This document shows positions 23,259 to 34,325 of a stretch of DNA of 64,000 nt, in pieces. The stretch comes from Malania oleifera (lineage: Eukaryota; Streptophyta; Magnoliopsida; Santalales; Ximeniaceae). The DNA is taken from positions 70,374,097 to 70,438,096 of the forward strand of contig NC_080419.1 of assembly GCF_029873635.1 (NCBI RefSeq), written 5' to 3'. Below the pieces are notes generated by a model. The model searched no databases, was not told where the DNA came from, and saw only the letters and a program-made list of their open reading frames with translations. Position 1 is the first letter of the stretch. Every line of letters begins with the position of its first letter. The translations under genes and the position numbers were made by a program.

Positions 23259-24647
23259 TTGTTTGATTGTGTTTTGCAGATTTGCTTAAGATCAGCATCC
23301 TCAAAAGATAAATGGTATATGGATAGCGGATGCTCACGCCACATGACCGGGGATAAAGAAAAGTTCACATCCATCATACCCAACGATGAAGGGTTTGTTA
23401 CTTTTGGAGATAATTCTAAGGGAAGGATCACAGGTGTAGGTAAATTCGGTAATGATTCCTCACTCATTATAGATGATGTTTTACTAGTTGAAGGTTTAAA
23501 GCACAATTTATTGAGCATAAGTCAACTATGTGATAAAGGCTACGTATCATTTGAACATGACAAGTGCATAGTTGAACACAAAACTAATAATAAGATATTG
23601 TTCATTGCTAAGCGTCATGAAAATGTATATATCACAAGCTTTGATAACTTAACTTCAAAGAGTGTGACATGCTTATCTGCTATGAATGAAATAAGCTGGA
23701 TTTGGCATAGGATACTAGGACACACAAACATGGATTTAATTTCAAAACTAGTTAAGAAAGAATTAGTTAAGGGATTGCCTAAGACTAAATTTGTGAAAGA
23801 TAAAATCTGTGATGCATGCCAATTAGGAAAACAAGTAAGAACAAGCTTTAAGAAGAAGAAAAAGATATCCACTACTAGGCCACTCCAAATGCTACACTTA
23901 GACTTATTTAGACCAAACCCAATTCAGAGTTTAGGAGGAAAATCATACGCCTTTGTCATTGTTGATGATTTTTCAAGATACACATGGGTACTATTCTTAG
24001 GTCACAAAGATGAAGCATGTGAACAATTTATAAACCTGTGCAAGAAAGTCCAAAATGAAAAGGAATATACAATTACTAAAATTCGAAGTGATAGGGGTAG
24101 AGAATTTAAAAATCAAGGCATGGAAGACTATTGTAATTCATTAGGAATTGCCCATAATTTTTCAGCACCTAGAACACCGCAACAGAATGGTGTAGTTGAA
24201 AGAAAGAATAGGTCTATACAAGAAATAGTCAGAACTATGCTTAACGAACATAAATTACCTAAATACTTCTGGGTCGAGGCAGTGAATACCGCCTACTATG
24301 TGCTAAATAGAGTTCTAATTAGACCATCACTTAATAAGACTCCTTATGAATTAGGGAATGACCATAGACCAAACATTTCATATTTTCATGTCTTTAGCTG
24401 TAAGTGTTTTGTGCTTAGAGACAATGAGCATCTAGGAAAGTTTGATGTGAAATCAGATGAAGGTATCTTCCTAGGGTATGCCTTAGATAGTAAAGCCTAT
24501 AGGGTATATAACAAACGAACATTGACGGTCATAGAATCTATTCATGTAGTGTTCGATGAGTCAAATCCCTTCTTTAAAAGAACTGATGAAGATGAAATTG
24601 AATTAAACAAGGAATTTAAAGAACTATCAATTGAGAATGATTCATAA
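23259..24647 (+). pseudogene. pol: Copia Pol: protease and integrase region
   Basis: One open frame of 462 residues. Near its start the aspartic protease active site reads WYMDSGCSRHMTGD (Asp at residue 22). The GAG-pre-integrase HHCC zinc-binding part follows (WHRILGHTN and CDACQLGK, about residues 150-195). The integrase core shows all three acidic residues: LHLDLF, RSDRGRE and NGVVERK. A C-terminal part (YHVFSCKCFVL onward, including GIFLGYA) agrees with the copia integrase end. The frame stops at 24647 before reverse transcriptase, whereas an active element would read through. This part is well preserved, so the insertion is fairly young. Confidence 0.9.
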
Positions 24648-26360
24648 AAGAAAAATGAACTTAAGAAACCATCCATTGAAATTGATCAAACTGAAAATGA
24701 GGTTAATGAACCACCTAGAGAATGGAAATACATAAAGAATCATCCCATAGATCAAATAATAGGTGAACCATTACATGGAGTAGCTACTCGTTCCTCTCTT
24801 AGGAACATGGTTAGTCATTTTGCATTTCTATCTTAAGAAGAACCTAAGAATGTGAGTGAAGCTATAGATGTTGAATCTTGGGTGCTGTCCATACAAGAAG
24901 AATTAAATCAATTTGAAAGAAACAAAGTATGGACATTAGTTCCTAGACCTAAGGATAAGTCAATCATAGGGACCAAATGGATATATAAGAATAAGAAAGA
25001 TGAACATGGAGTAGTTGTGAGAAATAAGGCTAGATTAGTAGCTTAGGGATATAATCAAGAATAAGGTATAGATTTTGAAGAAACATTTGCACCTGTAGCT
25101 AGGATGGAAGTCATATGAATGCTTTTAGCATATGCAGCTTTTAAGGATTTCAAGTTATATCAAATGGATGTCAAAAGCGCATTTTTAAATGGCTACATAA
25201 ATGAAGAAGTGTATGTAGAACAACCCCCAAGCTTTGAAAATCATAAGAATCCAAATCATGTTTATAGACTGACAAAAGCCTTGTACGGTTTAAAGCAAGC
25301 TCATAGAGCTTGGTATGAAAGGTTAAGCGATTTTCTATTAGAAAATGGATTTATAAGAGGAAAGATAGATACAACCCTGTTCATAAAGTCTACGAAAGAT
25401 GATATTCTCCTAGTGCAAGTATATGTTGATGACATCATATTTGGCGCTACAGATAAAGAATTGTGTAATGAATTTGCCAATACCATGCAAAATGAATTTG
25501 AGATAAGCATGATGGGTGAACTAAATTTCTTCATAGGACTTCAGATCAAACAAGCAAATCATGGAATATTCATAAATCAATCAAAGTATATTAAAGACTT
25601 ACTCAAAAAGTTTAATATGGAAGACGAAAAAATACTAGGTACACCTATGAGCGCTTCATTGAAATTAGACAAAGATGAACAAGGTATACTAGTAGACGTC
25701 AAGCTATATCGTGGAATGATAGGTAGCTTGTTATACCTGATTGCTAGTAGACCAGATATAATGTTTAGCTTATGTTTGTGCGCAAGATTTCAGTCTACAC
25801 CAAAAGAGTCTCATTTGCTAGTTGTTAAACGGATACTTAGATATCTGATAGGAACCGTGGACATTGGGTTATGGTATCCTAAGTACACATCCTTTGAGAT
25901 TCTTAGTTATTCAGATGCTGATTTTTCAGGTAGCAAAGTGGATAGGAAAAGCACTAGTGGCACTTGTCATTTCTTAGGACACTCCTTGGTCTCTTGGTTT
26001 TCCAAGAAACAAAATTTAGTTGTTCTTTCCACAACTGAGGCTGAATACATAGCGGCAGGTAGTTGTTGTGCTCAAACGCTATACATGAAACAATAACTAA
26101 AGGATTTTGGATTAAGTTATGAAACAATCCCTATAAGATGCGATAATTCGAGTGCAATAAATATCTCAAAGAATCTCATATTACATTCACGAACTAAGCA
26201 CATAGAAATACGACATCACTTTCTTCGTGATCATGTACAAAAAAGGGATGTAACACTAGAGTTTTATGCACGGATGAACAATGGGCAAATATATTCATGA
26301 AACCACTTGTGGATGATAGGTTTATCCAAGTTAGGCGTGAATTAGGTCTCATGCATAGTT
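24648..26360 (+). pseudogene. pol: Copia Pol: reverse transcriptase and RNase H region, interrupted by stops
   Basis: Reverse transcriptase starts with an ESWVLSIQEELNQF-like block (24866 on) and TKWIYKNKKD. Stops follow at 25044-25046, near 25063 and at 25116-25118. From 25119 a 325-residue frame holds QMDVKSAFLNG, LYGLKQ and the catalytic VYVDDIIFG (residues 101-109). Copia RNase H follows with SYSDADFSG, STTEAEYIAAG and, after a stop at 26094-26096, RCDNSSAI and RTKHIEIRHHF. The first three stops and the one at 26094 each look like single C-to-T changes of Gln or Arg codons, as expected from decay of methylated DNA. It cannot give a full polymerase. Confidence 0.9.
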
Positions 26361-26389
26361 GAGAGGTTGCTTAGATTCATGTTAGATGA

Positions 26390-26876
26390 TATAATTCAGG
26401 GGGAGCAACGTCACTTACGATATAATCACTTGGTATTGCATTAATCAACAATTGGACACATTTAAAACCTTAAGATTTCTAAGGGGAGAAGAACATAAGG
26501 GTACGTCTACACATGTTTTATTAGTTTACACCTTTTTGTTGATGTCAAAAGGGGGAGAAAAATCGGGAGCAAAAATAATAACACACAAAAATCATAAGCA
26601 AAGAAAAATCGGGAGCAAAAATTGTTATTGAAGTTATGCAAAGGGTGAGATATACAAAAGGGGAGAAACTATTGTTAATGTCATGGTTGAAACATTATGA
26701 GCATATTCATTATGAGCATATTTCATACTTCATTTAGATTCAGGCACTTTGTGTATGAATATGAGCATATTGTCATTCATTGAATATTTGATGCATTAAT
26801 TGAGGGGGAGCCTTGTTAGGCATAACCCATTATATATATTTGCTCGTATATTTGTCATCATCAAAAAGGGGGAGCT
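26390..26876 (+). other. Noncoding 3' region with repeated polypurine-like tracts and the PPT
   Basis: Purine tracts of the type GGGGGAG occur at about 26399-26406, 26548-26560 (AAAAGGGGGAGAAAAA), 26655-26666, 26801-26809 and 26864-26874 (AAAAAGGGGGAG). The last directly precedes the 3' LTR and is the presumed primer for plus-strand synthesis. Repeated purine tracts upstream of the true one are known from SIRE-type elements. No envelope-like frame is present. Confidence 0.7.
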
Positions 26877-29116
26877 TGTTGACTCTACAAGTCCAATCCT
26901 ATTTTGATAATGAAAAATCACTTGGTATTTAATCTGTGCATTGAGTTTGTGAATAGGAACCATATTAAGCATGCACGAAAAGATAACGAGTCATGGAAGT
27001 CACAAAGTAAAACTAACATATCTTGGCAAGATCCATGGAACTCAAGGAGTACGAGAATCAAGAGGTAAGCGGCAAAGTTCAAGAACATCTTGGGAATGGG
27101 TATTTAGAACTTATGTACTTACATTTTCATATGATTTAATTTGAAACTCAACGTAACTTAGAATGATTTTAGGATTCATGCATTTCATGTATATCATTAG
27201 GGAACTTTCATGGACTTAGAAATGTTTTTAAAATCATGGAAAATATGTTTTATAAAAGGCCTAAGAAAAAGAGCAAAGCATAATTTTAAGTTAGAAAAAG
27301 AAAATTGGGAAAAGGGGACTTCAGTTGCCTAAACTCACCCTCAGTAACCTGAAGAATTTCTTCAGGAGCCTGAAGATTAAGTTCGGTAGCTTGAAGAATT
27401 AATGGGAAAACACAGCAAGTTGGCCGAGGCACCTCGGTCACCTGACCCTGGAACCTTAGGAGCCTGAACCACTTTAGGAGCCTGACCCTATCTTTAGGCA
27501 CCTAACCCTACAGCTGAACTTGATTTTTTCAAAGGCTTAAAGGACTTCGGTTGCCTGGGCTTTCACCCTCAGACGCCTGAACCTGCGGGAAACTTAAAAT
27601 TGTGATTTTTATTAAACGAACGCGCGAGCTATTTCTTTAATCCAATGGTTGATATTAATCCTAAGGGTAAGACACTATATATACTGAGTATCTAAATCCT
27701 AGAACGAAGTTAAGACACACAACAAGAGAAGAACACACCTTATTGCAAGAATATAGAGAAACTTGAGCTGATTGTTTGCACTTCATTCTACTTTCATCTT
27801 CTTTGGGCAAATCTACTCCGAAAATCAAAGGGCATTCATTCATTTAGCTGTATTTCAATCTAGTATTGAGGTTTGATCATTCAAGTTATTGTTCTCAAGA
27901 ACTTCTCATCTCATTACGTGTTCTTAATTATCTTTAGAAAAGTTTGATCTTGTGTGCATTCATACATATAAAAAATTTGTTTTTGAAAATATCATTGCTT
28001 GAGAAAGTTGTTTAGCTATTAATTGATTGTTAATAGTGTTCATAGAGCATATTATTGAAAAATTTATTTTTGATTAGGTATTAAAAGGTTGATCTTGAAA
28101 TTGCTTATACATATATATATTTTTTAAACAAGATCATTACTTGATTAAGGTTGTGTGATTGATTGAATGGTTTGATTCAAGTGTGTATTAAGATAAAAGA
28201 TTTATATTTTAGATATATTAAAACACTTGAATATATATCCTTGGTATTCAAAAATATCTATTTTATTAAGGGATATCTTGTTTGGAAAATCTCATACTCA
28301 GGATTTTGTTCTTTGAATTACATATCATATACATTTACATATTACAAAGATCGAGTTGGGATTAAATATTTGATAGAAAGCCTTTTTTTTATATACTGAT
28401 AAAATATTCAAGATAAGGCTTTTATCAAGTTCACATTAGATATATGTGTGCATCTTTACAAAGAGAACTAGAACCCTAGTATACTCAAAAGCATTTTAAA
28501 TATATCATTACGTGGGAGTTGTGATTAAAGAGGGTTTGTGTGTTGAAGCAAATCATGCATAAACTATTGTATCGTTTTCATACATTCATGAGTTTCAAGT
28601 TTAATCATATGTTAATGTGTTAGGAAATTGAATTGTACTTATAAGCTTTTGTTAGAAGCATTGTTTTGAGTGTTATTTTTCATATTCTATTGTATACACT
28701 ATTCGGTGTGTGAATGGATGTGTGAAGAGAGAGTTGTATCTCTTGTAAGCAGTGGAGTAGGAGGGAGTTGTGCCTCTTGTAAGTAGCGGATTGTAAGGAA
28801 AGCTCCGTCCCAATTTAAGGAGCAGGGATTTAGTGAAATCCTTGAGTGGTTGCTCAAGGTGAGGACGTAGGCCAAGTCGGCTGAACCTCGTAAAAACCGT
28901 GTTTGTCTTCTCTCTTCCCTTTACTCTTTATTTTCAACATTGCATTTAAATTGTGTATTTTGCATGCATAGGTTGGATAGCCTTACACATAAGTAATTGA
29001 GTAGCAAGAATTCATTGGTAAATATTTAAGAAGGGTTTAAGAGGTAAATAAGTGTCAAAGAATTTTTTAAATACCCAATTCACCCCCCCCCTCTTAGGAT
29101 TACACCTGATTCAACA
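26877..29116 (+). repeat. 3' LTR of the full-length copia element
   Basis: 2240 bp, TGTTGACTC to ATTCAACA. It is colinear with the 5' LTR, with scattered substitutions, about 29 bp fewer near 28032 and one additional U3 array unit (18 bp) at about 27456-27473. The two-stem module is at 28840-28890. Confidence 0.95.
28840..28890 (+). promoter_or_regulatory. Two-stem module, 3' LTR copy
   Basis: Stem 1 is unchanged from the 5' LTR (CCTTGAG 28840-28846, CTCAAGG 28853-28859). In stem 2 the first pair is U-G instead of C-G (28860 with 28890). The inner stem GGCC/GGTT of the 5' copy is GGCC/GGCT here, one wobble replaced by a Watson-Crick pair. Confidence 0.55.
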
Positions 29117-30082
29117 GTCTCTTATGAAGTAATGTCTAATTTCAAAGTGTTTAGTTCTTGAATGTTGAATAGGATTTTTAGGCAAATTAATTGCACTAGT
29201 ATTATCACACATTATGAGCACACAATCAAATTTCAAGCCAAAATCAAGTAGTGTTATTTCATCCAAAGTGTTTGTTCTACACTACTATTGGCTGCTATGT
29301 ACTCAATTTTTGTCATGAAAAGTGCAACTAAGTTTTGTTTCTTGCTAAACAAGTAACAAGTGAGTGTCCTAGGAAGTGAAAAGTCTCGTTAGTACTCTTA
29401 TGGTCCATTTTGCAACTGGAAAAATTAGCATTCGAGTCACTTAAGAGTTCAAAAGAGTGCGATTCGATTACCAAAGTCCTAAGTTTTAAGTGCCAACAAG
29501 ATATCTAAAAATATGTGTTATAGAAACTAAGTGTGATTCATTAGGATTAGATTAAAAGCAAGCACATATGTAAACACTAAACATAATATTCGGTCTACTT
29601 GTAGTTAAGTAAAGAAGACTACCAAACATACCTTTATATCGTTTAACATCTATGCTTATACCTTGCTCGTCCTTGTCAAGTTAGGTTGAGGTACTCATGG
29701 GAGTGCCTATTTCCTTTGCTCCATCCACCCCAAACCTTTTTAGTAGTTCCTTGATATACTTAGTTTGGTTGATGAAGATTCCACCTTTCTTTTGCTTTAT
29801 TTGGAGTTTGAGGAAAAAAAGTGAACTTTTTCTATTATGCCCATCTCAAATTCATTTTGCCTTTCTTTCACAAATTCTTTACACAGGAGTTCATTAGTAG
29901 TACCAAAGATAATGTCGTCGATATAAATTTGCACAATGAGCATGTCATTATCTTTAGTTTTAATGGACAATGTTATATCAACCCTCCCCATTTTAAAACT
30001 TTTTTCAAATAAAAATTTACATAGCATTTCATACCAAACTCTAGGAGTTTGCTTTAAACTATACGAGACTTTAGAGAGTTTG
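29117..30082 (-). pseudogene. pol: Antisense copia: reverse transcriptase and RNase H part
   Basis: The minus strand continues the element cut by the full-length copia. From the high end it shows LKQTPRVWYEML, then IYIDDIIFG of the reverse transcriptase active site (in the open piece 29797-30027; Tyr-Ile-Asp-Asp). Remnants of the RNase H follow: FGLKFDCV, CDNTSAINL and RTKHFEIRHYF, ending at the GTCTC duplication. Many stops and shifts are present. The same protein continues at 32170 beyond the next solo LTR. Confidence 0.85.
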
Positions 30083-32169
30083 TGTTGACCTTATAGGTCA
30101 CACCCGGTTTTGATAATGACAAATACTCTAGTATTTGATAGCTTTCAAGTTTGTGTTTAGGTTTATATTAGCAAATCAATTGATGGCACACGAAATAAAG
30201 CCTGAAGACCCTGAAGATTATTTCTTGTTGTAATTTATATTATTTGGGCCTGTAATAATTTATATCGGTCTATAATAATCTATGCATGTCATGCATATAG
30301 GTTTTGTAAGTTCAAAATGACCGTAGACTGACCATAGGGAACCGAATGTCATTAGGGCACCCTTCGGTCGACCGATTTCAGATTTTTGGACATAATTGAA
30401 AAACCTTGGGCATTGACCTTAGATTGACCCTGGGCCCCTAATCATCACATATAAAGTCCCCCATAACTTAAAATTTATACCTATATGAATAGGGGTGACT
30501 TTCTAATAAAGAATAGGATCGAAATTGTGCATTGAATAGTGCTTCGGTCCACCGAACTTTCATAGTGTAAATCACTCGATCGGCCGAATAGGTCAAGAGG
30601 TCAACAGTTTGACCGTGGCTCGGTCGACTAAATCAGACCAGTTCAAAATTTCTGGTTGACCGAACTCCATGGGGTCAACACTTTGACCTTTTGGTCGACT
30701 GACTAATAAAGTACTTCAACGCCCTAGTCGACCAAATGTACTTAGGAGATGCTATAATTGCTTGGTCGACTGAGCCACTTAATTCAAAATCACTTGGTCG
30801 ACCGAACCACGCTAGAATGAAAAATCGCCCTTGGAACCCTTGTCTGGTCGACCAAACTTTTAGTTCAAATTTCTCTCGGTCGACCGAACTTTGTCACCTG
30901 GTCAATCGAACCTCAAGTCCAGTCGACCGGTGCTCTCGAGTTGGAAAATTTTTTTACCGCAACTAAATTTTTTAAACAGGGTTAATTGTGCTTAAATGTT
31001 TTTAAACTTTCCTAATTATACCCAATAGGTCCCAAACGGTTATATTTTTGACATTGTCTATAAAGATGGGTTCATTTGTGAAGATTAAGTGCAGATTAGC
31101 CAAAATCATTAGCAAAAATCCTCTCTATCTCAAAATCTCATTTTTCCCAAAATACTCTCAAATATTCATTCCTTTGATACATCTTGATATTGTGAGAGTT
31201 TATTAATTGTTCTTGTGTTTATTAGATACTACTAATGCTCTATTATTCTTGTTTGATTGTGTGATTCATTTTTGGAGAGTTTAGTTAAGTTTATCCCACA
31301 TATTTCAATATTATAAATCTTGTGTTGGGATAAACTAACAAGCTTAGGGATCTTCGCATTGCCATTGCAAGATTCCCTTAACTTTGATTTTGTTGTGCAA
31401 AAATATTTTCTACAAGCTATAATATTGTTCAAACTACTTTTGAGCTTATTATATTGAAGAGAAATATTTTGAGTTAGTTTGAATATTTGATTGAGCATTG
31501 AGATTTGATATTAACTTGTTTCAAAGATACAACTTGTTTAGAACACTCTTGAACATTATAGTGATCATATATTGTTGAGTGTTACTTGCACATATATTCA
31601 TATCACTGAGCTTACATTACCTATACTATTATGTGCATGTGATAGATTATATTGGGTACATATCTTCTTTACTTGAAAAGCATAATCACTGTACCAGTTA
31701 TGTTGTGAAAAATATGGTTGTATTCCAGGCGTGGCTTGAGGGGGTGGTAATCCAGCCCGTAAGGATTGTTAGGGTCTTCTTTGCCCCGCAAGGAGAATTT
31801 GTAAAGGTTGAGGACAACCCTATGCTAATTGACCTGGTTATAATCGGTGCTGCTCCACTCGTTAAGTGAGCTTTAGTGGAATCCTCGAGCTTGCGAGTTA
31901 GAGACGGGGACGTAGACACAGTTGGCCTAACCCCGATAACATATCGTGCATGTTCTTTATATTTTCGCAAATTTATTTTCCGCACTTTTATTTTCAGCAC
32001 ATGTATATTGTATGTTTGATTCATTATATGTAGTACATGTGTTGATTGTGTTTATAATTAAATAGAAAGACCCTAGGTTTGTGTAATGCTGCTACTAGAT
32101 TGGTTGACCTAGGGACAAATTTATAAATACCCAATTCACCACTCTCTTGGGAATACACCAAAGCTAACA
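30083..32169 (+). mobile_element. Solo LTR, long copia type, inserted in antisense reverse transcriptase
   Basis: Starts TGTTGACCTTATAGGTC and ends CAAAGCTAACA, 2087 bp. The flanks GTTTG (30078-30082) and GTCTG (32170-32174) are a target duplication with one mismatch. U3 has a dense array of TCGGTCGACCGA-type motifs (30364-30930; perfect at 30364-30375), then a TATAAAG box near 31059. R/U5 includes the module at 31884-31935. The interrupted host codons continue on both sides, so the boundaries are well supported. Confidence 0.92.
31884..31935 (+). promoter_or_regulatory. Two-stem module in R/U5 of LTR
   Basis: Stem 1 is short here: CTCG (31884-31887) with CGAG (31894-31897). Stem 2 is perfect but with another sequence: CGGGG (31905-31909) with CCCCG (31931-31935). 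The middle pair is G-C, where the full-length element has A-U. Confidence 0.5.
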
Positions 32170-32365
32170 GTCTGAAAACATGTTTTGGGAAATTTTTCAT
32201 TTTCAAAACTTGGAGGTTTCTCAACATATAGATCTTCCTCAATAAATCTATTCAAAAGACACTTTTAACAATATTTGATATAGATTGAAGTTCTTATAAC
32301 TAGAAAAAAGCAAGTAGCATACAAATAGCTTCTAATGTAGCAACTAAAGCAAAATTTTCATCATA
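32170..32365 (-). pseudogene. pol: Antisense copia: N-terminal part of reverse transcriptase
   Basis: On the minus strand the sequence gives FIEEDLYVEKPPSFENEK and FPKHVFR just above the solo LTR. Further up lie remnants like FALVATLEAICMLLAF. This continues the reverse transcriptase found below 30082. Homology stops near 32365, where the older element is truncated. Confidence 0.8.
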
Positions 32366-32560
32366 GTTTCTAGCCACATACAACAAATATGAATATAAAA
32401 TGCGCATCCAAGACACCCTAAAGTAGTTTCCAACTACATACAACAACAAATATGAATCTCCAAAAAGAATTTTCAACCATAATTATGCATGAAATACATT
32501 TTTCATCATAATCATGCTATAGAATATCAGTAAACTTAGAAAATATTCTTACCATAACAA
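32366..32560. other. Unassigned short stretch
   Basis: A duplicated ACATACAACAAATATGAAT-like block occurs near 32371 and 32433. No gene is seen. It may be the 3' flank or end of the PIF/Harbinger relic. Confidence 0.3.
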
Positions 32561-32880
32561 ATGCTTGCTAGGTCTGGTCATCACAAAGAATTGCTCATGT
32601 AATTGTATCCTCTCAAACCCCATTTTTTTCCAACGAAATTATTCCATAACTTCCACTAGACATTTACATTGGAAAAATGATTCTTTAACTATTTTTTATC
32701 ATACCGAACTTTCTTAGTTTGGTAAAATCCATCAATTATGTTTTTCCATCCTTTCTTGCTAAAACTTATTTCTAGTCTATTCTCCTTATGGACTTCTTCA
32801 ATGCACAACTTAATGAACCTTTTATGTCTCTCAGGGTCCATTCAACTTTGACTTTTTCTTTGATAGTATTGCCTCTAGCC
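32560..32880 (-). pseudogene. PIF/Harbinger ORF1: Myb/SANT-like DNA-binding protein relic
   Basis: Minus-strand reading from about 32850 down gives LCIEEVHKENRLEISFSKKG, WKNIIDGFYQ and LKNHFSNVN, then WKLWNNFVG. This is the Myb_DNA-bind_3 pattern: a first helix, then Trp-Lys spacing, then a Leu-Lys-Asn-His helix, typical of the second protein of PIF/Harbinger transposons. Stops and frame changes are present. It lies downstream of and on the same strand as the transposase relic. Confidence 0.75.
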
Positions 32881-32889
32881 ATCACTTCC

Positions 32890-33060
32890 TAGACAGAAAA
32901 AAAAAAAAAATGTGCAAAAAGATCCAATACATGCCATAAAAGAAAAAATTAATAAATTAATAAAATTAATAAATGCCATAAAAGAAAAAAAAAAAAAAAG
33001 GAAAAGAAAAAGGATCCAATACATGCCATAAAAGCAAAATAAAAAAAAAAAAATCCAAAT
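32890..33060. repeat. Short tandem repeat with poly-A spacers
   Basis: Three copies of a block containing ATGCCATAAAAG (near 32931, 32973 and 33023), two with the longer GATCCAATACATGCC, separated by A-rich runs. It lies between the two PIF/Harbinger pseudogenes. Slippage is the likely origin. Confidence 0.8.
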
Positions 33061-33119
33061 TGTCAAACATTTGGCAATGTCTTTAGCATAGTTAGTATTC
33101 CTTAACATTTGCTCCGTTA

Positions 33120-34180
33120 TACCTTCCCTTACCTAATACAAAAGATTTAGCGCCCCTTCATTGATGGCCTCACTATCTATATTACCATCATCATTCCTTT
33201 TATTTGTAACTTTAGAATCCTTTTGACCATAGTCATCAAATAAGGAATCATGCATTGAATGCAATTTGATGGAATTGTGGCATGCCATGCATGCAACGAC
33301 AATAAACATTTGCTTCTCAAGTTCAAAACTCGGCATTTGCTTCAAGATTGGGATTCTAGCCTTCAAGATACTAAAACATCTTTCAATTACGTTATGTAAA
33401 GATGAGTGTGCATGGTTAAAAACCTCTTCCTTCCCTTGTGATCTATTCCCATACCCAAAATCTGGTAAATGATGTCAATTCTCCTTGTATGGTGCTAAAA
33501 ATATTGGCATATTCAGATAGCCAGCAAAAACCGCATAATATTTCCCCTTTGGAGCCCTAGGAAAGTTAAAATCTTTCTTTCGGACGTAGTGAAGCAAAAT
33601 TCCAGAGTCATTTGTAGTGCCCTCCCATTTAGCGTCTACAAAAGTGAATAATATGTCAAATGAACATGCCACCATAATATTTTGTGTGCAATAATTCTTC
33701 TGGCCTTTATAAGGGATTTGTTCAACCTCTCGTATTGAAACACTAATGTGTGTCTCATCAATAGCCCCCACACAGTTCTAAAAATAGGGGTAAGACTTCC
33801 TATTCCTAAGAATCTCCCTTGGGGTACAGTTCAACCTCTAATGTGGCTTGATAATTTCACATGGAAGTTTTGCCACAACTAAAAGGACTTTATTGAAGTG
33901 TCTACTTATAGTTTCATCAAAATGTTGGAAACATTCTTGTATCATCCTATATATATATTTTCATTATGTCCAATAGTCATTAAGAAAATTTCCATTTTCT
34001 CTTCTACACTGATAACCCTTGTACCACAAAATGAACTTCGAGCCTTTATCATTTGACAAAAACTAACAAACACATGCTTCTCCATTTGAAATTACCGATG
34101 ACACCTATCTTCATATCCATTTAACACCTTTAATACAAATTGATGACCTATAAGTGCAGAGTTCCTACAAGGTGTATTTT
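33120..34180 (-). pseudogene. PIF/Harbinger transposase (HARBI1-like nuclease) relic
   Basis: The minus strand is read from about 34170 to 33133. The N-terminal part has LKVLNGYEDRCHR and FQMEKHVFVSFCQM. Then comes a helix-turn-helix-like part (CFQHFDETISRHFNKVL). The DDE_Tnp_4 nuclease core follows: GAIDETHI (first acid), FTFVDAKWEGTTNDSGIL, GKYYAVFAGY and FLAPYKEN. The last block holds HNVIERCFSILKARIPI with the glutamate. At the position where relatives have an Asp in a VDAGY motif, this copy has Phe. Stops at 33475 and upstream also break it. It is not functional, but both proteins of the transposon are recognisable. Confidence 0.88.
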
Positions 34181-34325
34181 GACTCGTTATTAAAGCTTCT
34201 AGCAGCACAAGTTGAAGTGCGTTTATTAGTAATATGTTAGATATGTGACTCATATCAAGTGGAACGCATGCACTAGGAAAGCATGGTGAAGCAAAGAACA
34301 AGGAAGCTGAGCTGTAGGAAGAAAC

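Larger units (their letters stand above)
19282..29116 (+). mobile_element. Complete Ty1/copia retrotransposon, 9.8 kb, SIRE/Maximus-like
   Basis: Both LTRs, primer-binding site, gag, protease, integrase, reverse transcriptase, RNase H and polypurine tract are present in copia order (integrase before reverse transcriptase). TSD GTCTC is perfect. LTRs above 2.2 kb and several purine-rich tracts before the 3' LTR suggest the SIRE/Maximus lineage; no envelope-like frame is seen. Several stops and a frame change break the polyprotein, so it is not autonomous. It sits inside the RNase H region of an older antisense copia element. Confidence 0.95.

Noticed and set aside
24852-25046. Reading the open pieces of the reverse transcriptase as separate genes
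   Set aside because: They are consecutive parts of one polyprotein frame separated by stops.
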